Assembly (NCBI GenBank): GCA_016213105.1
Contig: JACRBN010000026.1
Coordinates: 558,001-622,000 of the forward strand
DNA from: Chloroflexota bacterium
Lineage (GTDB): Bacteria; Chloroflexota; Anaerolineae; Anaerolineales; Villigracilaceae
DNA length: 64,000 bases
Direction: 5' to 3'
Part shown: in pieces, positions 41,812 through 49,993 of the stretch
Layout: each line of letters begins with the position of its first letter
Numbering within the stretch: position 1 is the first letter of the stretch
Notes under the pieces: generated by a model
What the model saw: only the letters and a program-made list of their open reading frames with translations
What the model was told of the DNA's origin: nothing
Databases searched by the model: none
Made by a program: the position numbers and the translations under genes

Positions 41812-42114
41812 TTATTTTCTGGAATGTTTCCTGGTTGCATGTTTGGCGGCTGGCGCCTGTTCGGGTTCCGGGGCGTTCTTTTTGACGGGAGCAGGCTCGG
41901 GCGCAGGTTCGGATGCGGCGGCCTCCACGTCAGCCTTCCAGTTCGGGTTGGCCAGTTCCAGCTTTTGGCGCGGAATTTGGGTGACCCGTCGGCAGCGGGG
42001 ACAGTGGGCATCGTAGTGGCTGAGATGCTCCGCCTCCAGCTCTTGCAGGGCCGCCAGCATTTCAGTGCGGCCTATGGCGTAGGGGGTCTGGCAAAAAGAA
42101 CAGCGTAGATTCAT
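41812..42114 (-). CDS. Small CXXC zinc-ribbon protein with a Pro/Ala/Lys tail
   Basis: The 100-residue protein has LRCSFCQTPY and AHCPRCRRVT as the two Cys pairs, separated by a helix, then a Pro/Ala/Glu-rich linker and a basic end (KHATRKHSRK). It shares its architecture with the neighbouring gene, with which it probably forms an operon (67 bases apart). A nucleic-acid-related role is a guess. Confidence 0.75.
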   Translation of the reverse strand: MNLRCSFCQTPYAIGRTEMLAALQELEAEHLSHYDAHCPRCRRVTQIPRQKLELANPNWKADVEAAASEPAPEPAPVKKNAPEPEQAPAAKHATRKHSRK

Positions 42115-42159
42115 GTCGAGCTCCTTTCCCAGGTGCGGTAGTTGGTGGGTTACACGCCG

Positions 42160-42210
42160 TCCCGCAGGCTCCTTTCAAGGCAGGCGCGATGTTCGGAACC
42201 TGCGGGACGA
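42160..42210. repeat. Inverted pair GTCCCGCAGG / CCTGCGGGAC
   Basis: The arms are separated by about 30 bases. A similar pair lies at 62821-62872, indicating a dispersed repeat. Confidence 0.55.
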
Positions 42211-42221
42211 TGGGTGTAGGT

Positions 42222-43259
42222 TCAGGTACTTAAGGATTCTACACTGATTTCCCTGCCGGGGCGAATCTCCTTTTCGTACATATCGGAGGCGTGATGCACG
42301 TGCATGCCCGCGCTTTCGTACAGGCGCAGGGCACCGGTCAGGTTGCTGGCATCCACGTGCAGGCCGGCCTTGCGTTGGCCGCGGCGGTAAATCTCGCCGA
42401 AGCTGTGACGCAGCAGGGCCAGACCCAGTCCGTGTTTGCGCCAGGGACGAAGCACGCCCAGACTGTTGACGTAGCCCATGTCGGGGTCATCGAACGAATG
42501 GAGGCGGCACAGGCAGATGCCCACGATCTCGCTGCCGTCCATGGCGAGGAAGTACAGGCTTGGGTCGAAGCCTTCGTAGTCGATCATGAAGTGTTTGAAG
42601 CGCGCCAGGCCCTGTTCGAAGGGCTGTTCCACGTGGCCGAAATGGTCGCGGAAGGCTTCGTCGTCGGCGCGGTAGAGGGCTTCCAGATCTGCGGCGGTGT
42701 AGGTGCGGACGGTGATGCCCTCGGGCCAGACGGGCGCGGGCGGCGCCTCGTTCAAGTCGATGCGCATCTGATACGAACTGCGGATGTAATGAAAGCCCAT
42801 GGCCTCGAACAATTTTTTCCCGTTTTCATCCTGGCGATAGGATCCCACGCGCGGCGCGACGCGCAGGTCCGCCGGGGTTTCTGCCAGGGTCTGGCGGGCG
42901 CGTTCTTCAGCCCAGTTCAGGAGCCAGACGCCAATATTATGATTCTGATAGTCGGGATCGACGCGGCCCCAGATCCACGGGTGGATGACGGGCTTGGAGG
43001 TGGTCCACACTTCGACGTAGCCGATCATCTGTCCGTTCGGGGCGAAGACCACGCGGATGTCGCGGGCGGGGTCGAAGTTGGGCGAAACCCATTCCTTGCG
43101 AATGTCGTTTGCGTCCACGATGTCGACGTCGCCAATCACTGCGCGCGACCAACGCTGGAACAGCGTCATGGATGCATCCACGTCGTCGAGGGTCGCGCCG
43201 CGGGCGGTAAAGCCTTCGGGCAGGGAAATGGTTTGGATGTCTTGCAAAAGAGCGTTCAT
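42222..43259 (-). CDS. Two-domain GNAT acetyltransferase (fifth gene of array)
   Basis: The 345-residue protein has two GNAT folds: N-terminal (residues about 15-160, with GRVDPDYQNHNIGVWLLNWA) and C-terminal (about 190-335, with VLRPWRKHGLGLALLRHS as a good acetyl-CoA loop). The length and tandem layout are those of mycothiol-synthase-like proteins, but no mycothiol genes are near. It is the last of five consecutive GNAT genes. A 27-nt palindrome at 43283-43309 separates it from the previous gene. The substrate is unknown. Confidence 0.85.
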   Translation of the reverse strand: MNALLQDIQTISLPEGFTARGATLDDVDASMTLFQRWSRAVIGDVDIVDANDIRKEWVSPNFDPARDIRVVFAPNGQMIGYVEVWTTSKPVIHPWIWGRVDPDYQNHNIGVWLLNWAEERARQTLAETPADLRVAPRVGSYRQDENGKKLFEAMGFHYIRSSYQMRIDLNEAPPAPVWPEGITVRTYTAADLEALYRADDEAFRDHFGHVEQPFEQGLARFKHFMIDYEGFDPSLYFLAMDGSEIVGICLCRLHSFDDPDMGYVNSLGVLRPWRKHGLGLALLRHSFGEIYRRGQRKAGLHVDASNLTGALRLYESAGMHVHHASDMYEKEIRPGREISVESLST

Positions 43260-43282
43260 GTTGTTTCCTTTTCAACTAACCT

Positions 43283-43309
43283 GTAGCGCAAGATGCCATC
43301 TTGCGCTAC
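43283..43309. repeat. 27-nt perfect palindrome between GNAT genes
   Basis: The arm GTAGCGCAAGATG with central C and its complement has the same 13-1-13 layout and GTAG/CTAC ends as the RAYT-flanking repeats but a different core. Confidence 0.88.
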
Positions 43310-43315
43310 GCATCA

Positions 43316-44311
43316 TTATTCTTCAACTTCACGGCCAGGGCGGTATTCCTTTTCGTAGATCACGTATTCAGCGGTGATGCTCATGCCGGCTTTCTGGTAC
43401 AGGCGCGTGGCGCCGGTCGGGTTGGATGCGTCCACGCCCAGGCCGATGGTGTTCATGCCGCGCTTTTGGAATTCATGGAAGGATTGCAGCAGCAGGGCCA
43501 TGCCGAGTCCGCGCTTGCGCCAGGGACGGCGCACGCCCAGCGAGCCGACCCAGCCAGCGCCCATGCGGAAGCGGCACAGCGAGTAGCCCGCGATCTGGTC
43601 GCCATCCCAGGCGATGATCCACAGCGAGGGATCGAAATCCTCGTGATTGGTCATGTGAGTCTGCCAGTCGGCATAGGTGCCGGGGGTGTGGCCCCAGTGG
43701 TCGCTGAAGGCTTCCTCGTGGGCTTCGAAGACGGCCTGGTTGTGTTCCGCCAGTACGAACGGACGCACTTCCACGCCCTCGGGCCAGACGGGCGCAGGCG
43801 CCGCCCCGTCGAGTTTGATTTCCATGTGCCACGAGAAGCGGATCGTCTTATAGCCCAGCGCCTCGTGCATCTCGCGCCCAAAGGTGTCGCCGATGGATAG
43901 TCCGTTGCGGATGTACACGCGCAGGTCGGGTTCGGCCAGTTTCATTTCTTCGAGGGCGCGCTCGTCCAGGGCGCGCAACATGGCGGTGCCGATGCCGCGT
44001 CCCAGGTAGTCGGGGTGGACGTAACCGTCGCCGCCGTATTTCGCATGCACGTGTCGGTTGGTGAATTCCTCGTAGCCGACGATCTGTCCGTTGGGAGCCT
44101 CCACGACCCAGGCGTCGGTTTCAAGGGTGAAGTCTTCACTCTTCCATTCGCGGGCCAGCTCCTCGAAGGTGACGGCCACGGTCGGGTCGCCGTCCGCGGT
44201 GCATACGTCGAGGATGAGTTGGGTCACGGCCTCGAGATCGCTCCAGGCGGCGTGACGCAGAATCAGGCTTGAATCGAGCACGGGGGTGCTAAGTTGGTTG
44301 GGGGTGGTCAT
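43316..44311 (-). CDS. Two-domain GNAT acetyltransferase (fourth gene of array)
   Basis: The 331-residue paralog of the next gene has an N-terminal loop GYVHPDYLGRGIGTAMLRAL and a C-terminal loop VRRPWRKRGLGMALLLQS, both complete. It ends six bases left of... its neighbour's palindrome and begins 23 bases inside the third array gene, so translation is coupled. Both acetyl-CoA loops look functional, unlike in many two-domain relatives. The substrate is unknown. Confidence 0.85.
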   Translation of the reverse strand: MTTPNQLSTPVLDSSLILRHAAWSDLEAVTQLILDVCTADGDPTVAVTFEELAREWKSEDFTLETDAWVVEAPNGQIVGYEEFTNRHVHAKYGGDGYVHPDYLGRGIGTAMLRALDERALEEMKLAEPDLRVYIRNGLSIGDTFGREMHEALGYKTIRFSWHMEIKLDGAAPAPVWPEGVEVRPFVLAEHNQAVFEAHEEAFSDHWGHTPGTYADWQTHMTNHEDFDPSLWIIAWDGDQIAGYSLCRFRMGAGWVGSLGVRRPWRKRGLGMALLLQSFHEFQKRGMNTIGLGVDASNPTGATRLYQKAGMSITAEYVIYEKEYRPGREVEE

Positions 44312-44861
44312 GTTGTTTACTCCAATCTTCTTTCAGGATGCCCATGTAGAGCATGTCCCAGCGTTTGCCTTCGCGCAGAAGCCGCTGACGCTGGCGGCCT
44401 TCGTGACGAAAGCCGGCCTTTTCGTAGGAGCGGATCCCACGCTGGTTGTATTCAAAAACGGTCAACGTGACGCGGCGCAGGTTCAGCTCGGTGAAGGCGT
44501 ATTGCAGGATCAACTGCATGGCCTCCGTGCCATAGCCTTTGCCCCAGAAGTCGCGCGGACCGATGCCGATGCCCACGAAAGAATCGCGGACGTTCCACTC
44601 GGTCACATCCAGCACGATGTCGCCGAGCAACTGGTTGTCGGCGGCGCTGCGGATGGTGAACCAATACAGGGTGTCGCCCAGTTCGCCCAGTTCCTTCTCC
44701 AGCCAGGTCTTGGTGGCCTTGACCGAATGCAGGCGCGGCGCGCTGGTGTCGAGCAACCGTTTGTACTCCGAGTCGCGATCCCACTCGGAAAAGTGCTTGC
44801 TCACTTCCTCGGGGTCGACGGCGGACAGGTGAACCAGGTTGCCTTTCAGCAGATCCTTCAT
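44289..44861 (-). CDS. RimJ/RimL-like GNAT acetyltransferase (third gene of array)
   Basis: The 190-residue single-domain enzyme starts at ATG 44861, which overlaps the stop of the second gene (ATGA). IGPRDFWGKGYGTEAMQLIL is the acetyl-CoA loop and LTVFEYNQRGIRSYEKAGF the C-terminal strand of the RimJ/RimL type, which acetylates protein N-termini or small molecules such as antibiotics. It is closely similar in sequence plan to the second array gene. Confidence 0.87.
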   Translation of the reverse strand: MKDLLKGNLVHLSAVDPEEVSKHFSEWDRDSEYKRLLDTSAPRLHSVKATKTWLEKELGELGDTLYWFTIRSAADNQLLGDIVLDVTEWNVRDSFVGIGIGPRDFWGKGYGTEAMQLILQYAFTELNLRRVTLTVFEYNQRGIRSYEKAGFRHEGRQRQRLLREGKRWDMLYMGILKEDWSKQHDHPQPT

Positions 44862-45421
44862 ATCGTATCTCCGTACAGGGCCAGCCACTCTTCGCGCAGG
44901 ATGCCCATCACGTAAGTGTCGGTGTGTCGGCCTTCGCGCCGGGTTTCTCCGCGCACGGTTCCCTCCAGTTTGAAGCCGACCTTCTCGTAGGACCGCAGGG
45001 CGCGCGGATTGTAGGAGTGCAGGGCCAGCGATACGCGCCGCAGGTTGGCTTCTAGGAAGCCGTACTGGACGATCAGGCGCATGGCGTCGGTGCCGTAGCC
45101 CTGGCCCCAGTGCTCGCGTTCCCCGATGACAATGCCGACCCAGGCGTCGCCGTGCTGCCAGTTGAACCACAGGGTGACTTCGCCGATGAACTTATCCTCG
45201 GCCAGGGTGCGGATGGAGAAGCGGACAAATTCCATTGAGTCCTTCTCGGAATCCTTCTCCATCCATTCCTTGTGCTTTTTCTCCGACCACAACTGGGAGG
45301 GGTCACTGTCTGCCAGGCGATGGTATTCAGTGTCCCGTCCCCAGCGGGTGAAGGCTTTGGCGTACTCTTCCGGCGATTCGGTCGCCAGGCGGACGAGCGT
45401 GCCGCGATACAAGTCTTTCAT
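44858..45421 (-). CDS. RimJ/RimL-like GNAT acetyltransferase (second gene of array)
   Basis: The 187-residue enzyme starts at ATG 45421. IGEREHWGQGYGTDAMRLIV and LALHSYNPRALRSYEKVGFK are the usual cofactor and closing motifs. Its N-terminus MKDLYRGTLVRLATESPEE matches MKDLLKGNLVHLSAVDPEE of the next gene, so the two are recent tandem duplicates. It starts four bases after the first array gene ends. Confidence 0.87.
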   Translation of the reverse strand: MKDLYRGTLVRLATESPEEYAKAFTRWGRDTEYHRLADSDPSQLWSEKKHKEWMEKDSEKDSMEFVRFSIRTLAEDKFIGEVTLWFNWQHGDAWVGIVIGEREHWGQGYGTDAMRLIVQYGFLEANLRRVSLALHSYNPRALRSYEKVGFKLEGTVRGETRREGRHTDTYVMGILREEWLALYGDTI

Positions 45422-45425
45422 CGCG

Positions 45426-46016
45426 TTACCCGCCCCGACCACTCGCGGCCAGTTCCTCCCACTCCGAGCGTAACTGCCCGAAGGTGAGCAGGTCCCAGGC
45501 GCGGCCATCGCGCTGCACGGCCTGTCGGCGGCGGACTTCCTCCATGAAGCCGAATTTCTTCAGCAGGGCGATCATGCCCTCGTTGTATTCGGGCACCATG
45601 GCCGAGACGCGGAACAGGTTGAGTTCCCCGAAGGCATAGTGCAGGAGCAAGCCCAGGGTCTGGCTGCCCAGCCCGCGGCGGCGGTCTTCCGCTGCGCCGA
45701 TGCCCAGGCGGATCCAGCCGTTGGCGTTGGTCCAGTCGATCCACTCGACGACGGCCTTGCCGATCAGGCGGTCATCCTCGCGGGCGCGAATGGTGAAGTA
45801 GAACAGGTTCTTGTCCTCTTCCATCTTTTTCTCGATGGATTCGTATCCCTTCTTCACCAGGGCGGGTGAAAGCGGGCGGACGGGTTTCAATTCCATCAGG
45901 CGCATGAAGTCCGAGTCGTGTGTCCACTTGGACTCGATCTCGGGATGCGCTTCGTGGTCGATGGGGCCCAGACGGATATCCTGCGCCTCAAAGAGTTGGG
46001 TTTGTATGTCGAGCAT
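45426..46016 (-). CDS. RimJ/RimL-like GNAT acetyltransferase (first gene of array)
   Basis: The 196-residue enzyme (ATG 46016, GGAGG upstream) has the cofactor loop AEDRRRGLGSQTLGLLLHYA and VPEYNEGMIALLKKFGF near the end. It leads five GNAT genes that overlap or nearly touch. Its ribosome site follows directly on a terminator stem (46032-46069), so expression depends on read-through controlled in the leader. The substrate is unknown; antibiotic or ribosomal-protein acetylation would fit the regulation. Confidence 0.87.
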   Translation of the reverse strand: MLDIQTQLFEAQDIRLGPIDHEAHPEIESKWTHDSDFMRLMELKPVRPLSPALVKKGYESIEKKMEEDKNLFYFTIRAREDDRLIGKAVVEWIDWTNANGWIRLGIGAAEDRRRGLGSQTLGLLLHYAFGELNLFRVSAMVPEYNEGMIALLKKFGFMEEVRRRQAVQRDGRAWDLLTFGQLRSEWEELAASGRGG

Positions 46017-46031
46017 GGTTTCCTCCAGATA

Positions 46032-46069
46032 TTAAAAAAGCGGCCACGGGCTTTGAGGTCCATGACCGC
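46032..46069 (-). terminator. Second leader terminator of the GNAT array
   Basis: On the minus strand GCGGTCATGG and CCGTGGCCGC pair (with G-T pairs) around ten bases, followed by TTTTTTAAT. It ends 16 bases before the first GNAT ATG. Confidence 0.82.
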
Positions 46070-46080
46070 CAGGGAAGGCA

Positions 46081-46117
46081 AACAAAAACGGCCACGGGCT
46101 TGTGCGCTCCGTGGCCG
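46081..46117 (-). terminator. First leader terminator of the GNAT array
   Basis: On the minus strand CGGCCACGG and CCGTGGCCG enclose an 11-base loop, followed by TTTTTGTT. The loop and 3' arm share the CACGGGCTT block with the second terminator, so the pair looks duplicated. Confidence 0.88.
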
Positions 46118-46136
46118 TGAATACACTTCGTGTAAT

Positions 46137-46223
46137 CTAACGACGAGCAGGCGCACTACGACAAGGATCAACGCCGATACCGGCGAGGGAAAGCGTATTG
46201 CTGAAGAACTTGTTGATTACCAT
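46137..46223 (-). CDS. 28-codon leader peptide upstream of the GNAT array
   Basis: ATG 46223 is preceded by AAAGGAG with ten bases between. The peptide begins MVINKFFSNTLSLAGIGV and ends DPCRSAPARR, with TAG at 46137-46139. It lies between a good promoter and two tandem terminators, the position of regulatory leader peptides. The Arg/Ala/Pro-rich end could stall ribosomes in response to a drug or to charged-tRNA shortage. It is too short for ordinary gene calling; coding status rests on the ribosome site and position. Confidence 0.72.
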   Translation of the reverse strand: MVINKFFSNTLSLAGIGVDPCRSAPARR

Positions 46224-46268
46224 TGTGCGTGCGCTCCTTTCATTAGGATGGCTTTTTCAAGCTCGTGA

Positions 46269-46298
46269 AGTTTATCACGCGGGCCGAAAAAGCGTCAA
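46269..46298 (-). promoter_or_regulatory. Promoter of the leader peptide and GNAT array
   Basis: On the minus strand TTGACG (46298-46293) and TAAACT (46274-46269) are 18 bases apart. The transcript would begin about 40 bases before the leader ATG. Confidence 0.7.
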
Positions 46299-46449
46299 GG
46301 ATTTTGGTAAAACGGAAAACGATTTTGCATCCAACGGTCTGCAACTTTAATCCCCCGTTTGCATCAAAGTATGTGGTTCATTCAGGAATGCCCGCAGTCT
46401 CCCAGGACTTGAAAACAATTGCCTATTTTCTAACAAGGAGTTTTTACCC

Positions 46450-46842
46450 ATGGAAATGTTGATCGACTTCCCAGGCGGTTCGCGCGTGGATGCACACTTC
46501 GGCCCCTTTACGGTGGCCACCGACCAGCCGCCGTCCGCCTCGGCCCCCACGCCCTTCGCCGTATTCCTTTCCTCCATCGGCACCTGCGCGGGCATCTATG
46601 TGCTCGGCTTCTGCCGCCAGCGCGGCCTGCCCACCGACGGCATCCGCATCATCCAGCGCATCCACAGCAACCCGTTCAGCGGCATGGTCGAAAAGATCGA
46701 CCTCGAGATCCAGGTCCCGCCCGGGTTCCCGACCAAGTATCACGATGCGCTGATCAAGTCGGCGCAGTTGTGCGCGGTCAAGAAGCACCTCGAAACGCCG
46801 CCCCAGTTCGACATCACCACCAAGGAAGTTGCGGCTGCATAA
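46450..46842 (+). CDS. OsmC-family protein
   Basis: The 130-residue protein has the OsmC/Ohr fold. The two reactive Cys positions are seen in SSIGTCAGIYVLGFCRQRGL (first) and KSAQLCAVKKHLE (second). Family members reduce organic hydroperoxides or act in sulfur transfer. It starts with AAGGAG upstream and is transcribed away from the GNAT array. A terminator follows directly. Confidence 0.88.
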   Translation: MEMLIDFPGGSRVDAHFGPFTVATDQPPSASAPTPFAVFLSSIGTCAGIYVLGFCRQRGLPTDGIRIIQRIHSNPFSGMVEKIDLEIQVPPGFPTKYHDALIKSAQLCAVKKHLETPPQFDITTKEVAAA

Positions 46843-46847
46843 CGCCC

Positions 46848-46879
46848 AATCCCCGAAGCCTGCCTTCGGGGATTTTTTA
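46848..46879. terminator. Terminator after osmC-type gene
   Basis: ATCCCCGAAG and CTTCGGGGAT enclose five bases and are followed by TTTTTT on the plus strand. Confidence 0.88.
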
Positions 46880-47446
46880 TCGGATATGTTTCGCCAGGTA
46901 GGTGCCCAGGTTGCCCGCCGTGGGGGGCATTTTGTACAGGAAGATCAAATTCTGTTCGTCGAAGGCGGTTGGTTCCCAATTCGAAAAATCGAACGAGATG
47001 GTGACGATGCGCGCGCCTGGCTTGAGCTGGGCGGCCAGTTTCTGTTCCAATTTGGGGACGTAATCGGAGGTGAGATAGGCGAAGACGACGTCCGCCTCGG
47101 ACAGGTCCGCCTGGAGGAAATTGCCCATCCTCACCTGGACCCGCGAGCTGACCCCGTTTAAGAGACTGCCTGCCCACGCCCGCAGGGTTTGCACGGGACC
47201 CGCGTCGATGCCGATGGCTTTGGCGTCGAATTCCCTGGCCGCGATGATCAGCACGCGTCCATAGCCCGAGCCCAGGTCATAGAGCGTTTCCCCGGCGCGC
47301 AGGTCGGCCATTTCCAGCGCCTTGCGGATGCGCTCGCGGCTCGTCGGTGTGGACGGCAGTCCGTGGAAATAGGGCACGAGATAATCCAGCAGGTTGTAGA
47401 CGATCCACAGGCTGGCCAGGAGGACAAGAACGAGTTCGAGGGACAT
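46877..47446 (-). CDS. Membrane-anchored class I SAM methyltransferase
   Basis: The 189-residue protein has an N-terminal hydrophobic helix (LVLVLLASLWIVYNLLDYLV) and then a Rossmann methyltransferase. Motif I is LYDLGSGYGRVLI, the following acidic residue sits in AIGIDAGPVQ, and ADVVFAYLTSDYV lies near motif IV. No substrate signature is visible. ATG 47446 is used; a TTG at 47458 is possible. It lies 27 bases after the GT39 gene on the same strand and may share its transcript. Confidence 0.8.
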   Translation of the reverse strand: MSLELVLVLLASLWIVYNLLDYLVPYFHGLPSTPTSRERIRKALEMADLRAGETLYDLGSGYGRVLIIAAREFDAKAIGIDAGPVQTLRAWAGSLLNGVSSRVQVRMGNFLQADLSEADVVFAYLTSDYVPKLEQKLAAQLKPGARIVTISFDFSNWEPTAFDEQNLIFLYKMPPTAGNLGTYLAKHIR

Positions 47447-47473
47447 ATTGACCTGCAATTCCGGGAGGGTGGG

Positions 47474-49315
47474 CTAACGGCAGTCGTACAACGTCAGGTT
47501 TTCAGGCGGGGACGCATCGGGGACCAGGTCACAGTTCTCGATGACCCAGACGGCATAATCGGAATCGTTCGTCGCGTGGTTTTCCACGAGGAAGAAACGC
47601 ACCTGGCCGCCTGCCGCAAGTCGGGCCAGTTCCTCCACGCTGAGGATCGGGTCCAGGCCCGTGAATCCGCCGAAGGCCAACATGGGTTGCTTCGTCAACA
47701 GTTGCAGCGGCGCGGAGATGACTGCATTTTCCGCGCCAGCCAGGAAGGTCTCTCCATTATGCTGTTTTTTCAGGAAGGATGCAACCGTTTCGTACTTGCT
47801 GATCGCGTCACGCTGGCCGCCCCAATGCACCAGGTCGGGGTTGGCGTGGGGCAGGATCACGTCGCCGCCGAACAGGGCGGGAGTCAGCGACCAGTAGAAC
47901 GGGACGAGCAGGAGGGTCAAAAGAACGATGGCGGCGCGGGCGGTGAGGGGAAACCTTGGGTTGGAAAGAGGCAGGAGGAAGGAGAGGAGGGACAGCAGTC
48001 CCAGGATGCCCAGCGGGATGAGCAGCCAGCCTGCCTCACGGTAGTAGCCGAGGAGGAAGACCGTCAGCGCAAAGGTGAGAAAAACGGCGAGGGGCAGCAG
48101 CCACGCGGTGCGTTTGCGCGCGAGAAAATCATCACTCCACGCGGACAGGCCCACAGCGGAGAGCGCGGCGATGGGCGGCGCGAGCATGGCCAGGTAGTAG
48201 CGATGGATCAAGCCGCCGTAGCTGAAAAAAAGGATGGCAGGAATCAGCCAGCCCGCCCACAGGGAATCGAACAGGGCCTCGCGGCCAAGCGGTAATTTCC
48301 ATGAGGTGCGCGCCATCCCGCCGACCAGCGCCAGCAGGGATAACGGCAGCAGCCAGGAGACCTGCCCCGCCATTTGCGGGCTGAACAGGCGCAGCAGGCC
48401 TGCTTCGCCCACCTCGGACGGGCCGCCGTCGGGCCAGGGCTTGACGGAATCCGCTGCGGGCGGCAGAGGGGCTGTTTGCGCGGGGGCAGGCGGGGGGGGG
48501 GCGGGTGTCGAATCCTTTTCGCGGATGCCGAACAGGGCCACGATCTGTCCCAATCGGCGCACGCCGTTGTGGACGGCGACCAGTTCCATCTCGCGGTTGG
48601 TCGAGGTCGAGCCGACATAGGGACGCTGTTCTTCGGGGGTGGAGTCCACGATCAGCGGCCAGGCAAAGGAGAGGCTGAACATGACCAGCATGGCCAGGGA
48701 AAGATGTGCGAGCCTTTTCAGCAATGCGTGCGGCGGCGGCAGGAAGAAGAACAACGCCGGGACGACCAGGTAGGCTTGCAGCATCTTGACGTTGAAGCCG
48801 ATTCCCACCAGCGCGGCGGAGGCCAGCAGCCAGCGCAGTTTTCCGCTTTCGGCGGCTTTGAGCGCGGCCCAGGCCGCCGCCAGGACGATGAAGACGAGCA
48901 GGCCGTCAGGGGTGTTGTTGCGGTCGGTGGCCACGCTGACGGGGGTGACGGCCAGGATCAATGCGGCCAACAAGCCGGCCCGGGCGCCAAAGGTGCGCTG
49001 GACGATCTTGTACAGAACCAGCGTCGAGAGCGCCCCCGCCAGCGCCTGCGGCAGGATCAGGGCCCAGCCGCGGAAACCGAAAATGGAGACGCTCAATGCC
49101 TGAATCCAAAACCCAAGCGGGGGCTTGTCCACGCTCACGAAGCCGGCCGGGTCGAAGGAGGCAAAGAAGAAGTTATGTCCGCTCGTGAGGATGCTTTGCA
49201 CCGTGGCGGCATAGTACAGGTTGCCGAAGTCATCCTGCCCAATGCAGAGGAGACGCAGGAAGACGGCCAGGAGAAAAATGCCTGCCAGCAGGATGTGCGT
49301 TCGCGTGGGGCGCAT
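47474..49315 (-). CDS. ArnT/GT39-like membrane glycosyltransferase
   Basis: The 613-residue protein starts at ATG 49315, five bases after the 203-residue membrane gene. About a dozen helices are present. The first outer loop has IGQDDFGNLYYAATVQSIL and FVSVDKPPLGFWIQAL, the acidic and DKPP signatures of ArnT-like transferases using a lipid-linked sugar. A central loop of about 60 residues is rich in Pro and Ala. The soluble C-terminal part contains ILSVEELARLAAGGQVRFFL. It is a close paralog of the gene at 56962-59049. The acceptor is unknown. Confidence 0.86.
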   Translation of the reverse strand: MRPTRTHILLAGIFLLAVFLRLLCIGQDDFGNLYYAATVQSILTSGHNFFFASFDPAGFVSVDKPPLGFWIQALSVSIFGFRGWALILPQALAGALSTLVLYKIVQRTFGARAGLLAALILAVTPVSVATDRNNTPDGLLVFIVLAAAWAALKAAESGKLRWLLASAALVGIGFNVKMLQAYLVVPALFFFLPPPHALLKRLAHLSLAMLVMFSLSFAWPLIVDSTPEEQRPYVGSTSTNREMELVAVHNGVRRLGQIVALFGIREKDSTPAPPPPAPAQTAPLPPAADSVKPWPDGGPSEVGEAGLLRLFSPQMAGQVSWLLPLSLLALVGGMARTSWKLPLGREALFDSLWAGWLIPAILFFSYGGLIHRYYLAMLAPPIAALSAVGLSAWSDDFLARKRTAWLLPLAVFLTFALTVFLLGYYREAGWLLIPLGILGLLSLLSFLLPLSNPRFPLTARAAIVLLTLLLVPFYWSLTPALFGGDVILPHANPDLVHWGGQRDAISKYETVASFLKKQHNGETFLAGAENAVISAPLQLLTKQPMLAFGGFTGLDPILSVEELARLAAGGQVRFFLVENHATNDSDYAVWVIENCDLVPDASPPENLTLYDCR

Positions 49316-49320
49316 GAAAC

Positions 49321-49932
49321 TCAGGCGCGGTCTGTTTTGAGGGTGAGGAACCAGCGGGCCAGGAAGAAGGCTGCCACCCAGGCCAGCACATTCAAGGCCA
49401 CGAAGAAACCGATGATGATGTAGTTGCCCGAGTTGAAGATCGGCGAGGGCGGCGGGTGCATCACGTTGGAGGCGCTGGCAAAGATGGCGCGCAGGACGAC
49501 AATGTAGGCGATGTTGGCGGCCGAGGTCAGCAGTTTGTTGCCCATGATCCACAGGCCGGCCTGCAGCAGAACACCCACCACGGCAAAGATCATGGCCAGG
49601 CGGAAGCGCGGCTCGGCCAGGAACAGGCCGTTCCAGTTGGTCTGCATGGCCAGCATCGAGAGCGGCAGGTAGCTCACCCAGAAAACGATGCCGGTGAGTC
49701 CCAGCGCCGCCGACCAGTTGTGGAAGACGTCGCGGCGGGTGATGAGTGCGGCCAGCCCGGCCAGCGCCGCGGCGAGGAAGGCGATTTCCGCCGTCAGCAC
49801 CCAGGCGCCGTGCAGGTACACGATGCGCACGTTGGCGCCCAGGGATTGCTCCTCGGGGCCGAACAAGGCCAGCACGGCAATCGCCAATACGCTGACGAAG
49901 AACATAATGAGGGGGGATTTGAATTTTGACAT
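49321..49932 (-). CDS. Six-helix membrane protein, CcmC/CcsA-like
   Basis: The 203-residue protein (ATG 49932) has about six helices. VRIVYLHGAWVLTAEIAFLA and WNGLFLAEPRFRLAMIFAV recall heme-handling cytochrome c assembly proteins of the CcmC type, with a His at the start of one helix. The WWD motif is not visible, so heme binding is uncertain. It precedes the GT39 gene by five bases and is probably co-transcribed with it. Confidence 0.6.
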   Translation of the reverse strand: MSKFKSPLIMFFVSVLAIAVLALFGPEEQSLGANVRIVYLHGAWVLTAEIAFLAAALAGLAALITRRDVFHNWSAALGLTGIVFWVSYLPLSMLAMQTNWNGLFLAEPRFRLAMIFAVVGVLLQAGLWIMGNKLLTSAANIAYIVVLRAIFASASNVMHPPPSPIFNSGNYIIIGFFVALNVLAWVAAFFLARWFLTLKTDRA

Positions 49933-49948
49933 GGCTGGATTGTACCCA

Positions 49949-49993
49949 AAAAAAGGAGCGGTGCGGGAAGTCATCCCGCGCCGCTCCTTTTTT
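49949..49993. terminator. Bidirectional terminator
   Basis: GGAGCGG-T-GCGGGA and its complement enclose AGTCA, with A7 on the left and T6 on the right. It ends the SH3 lipoprotein transcript. Confidence 0.82.
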
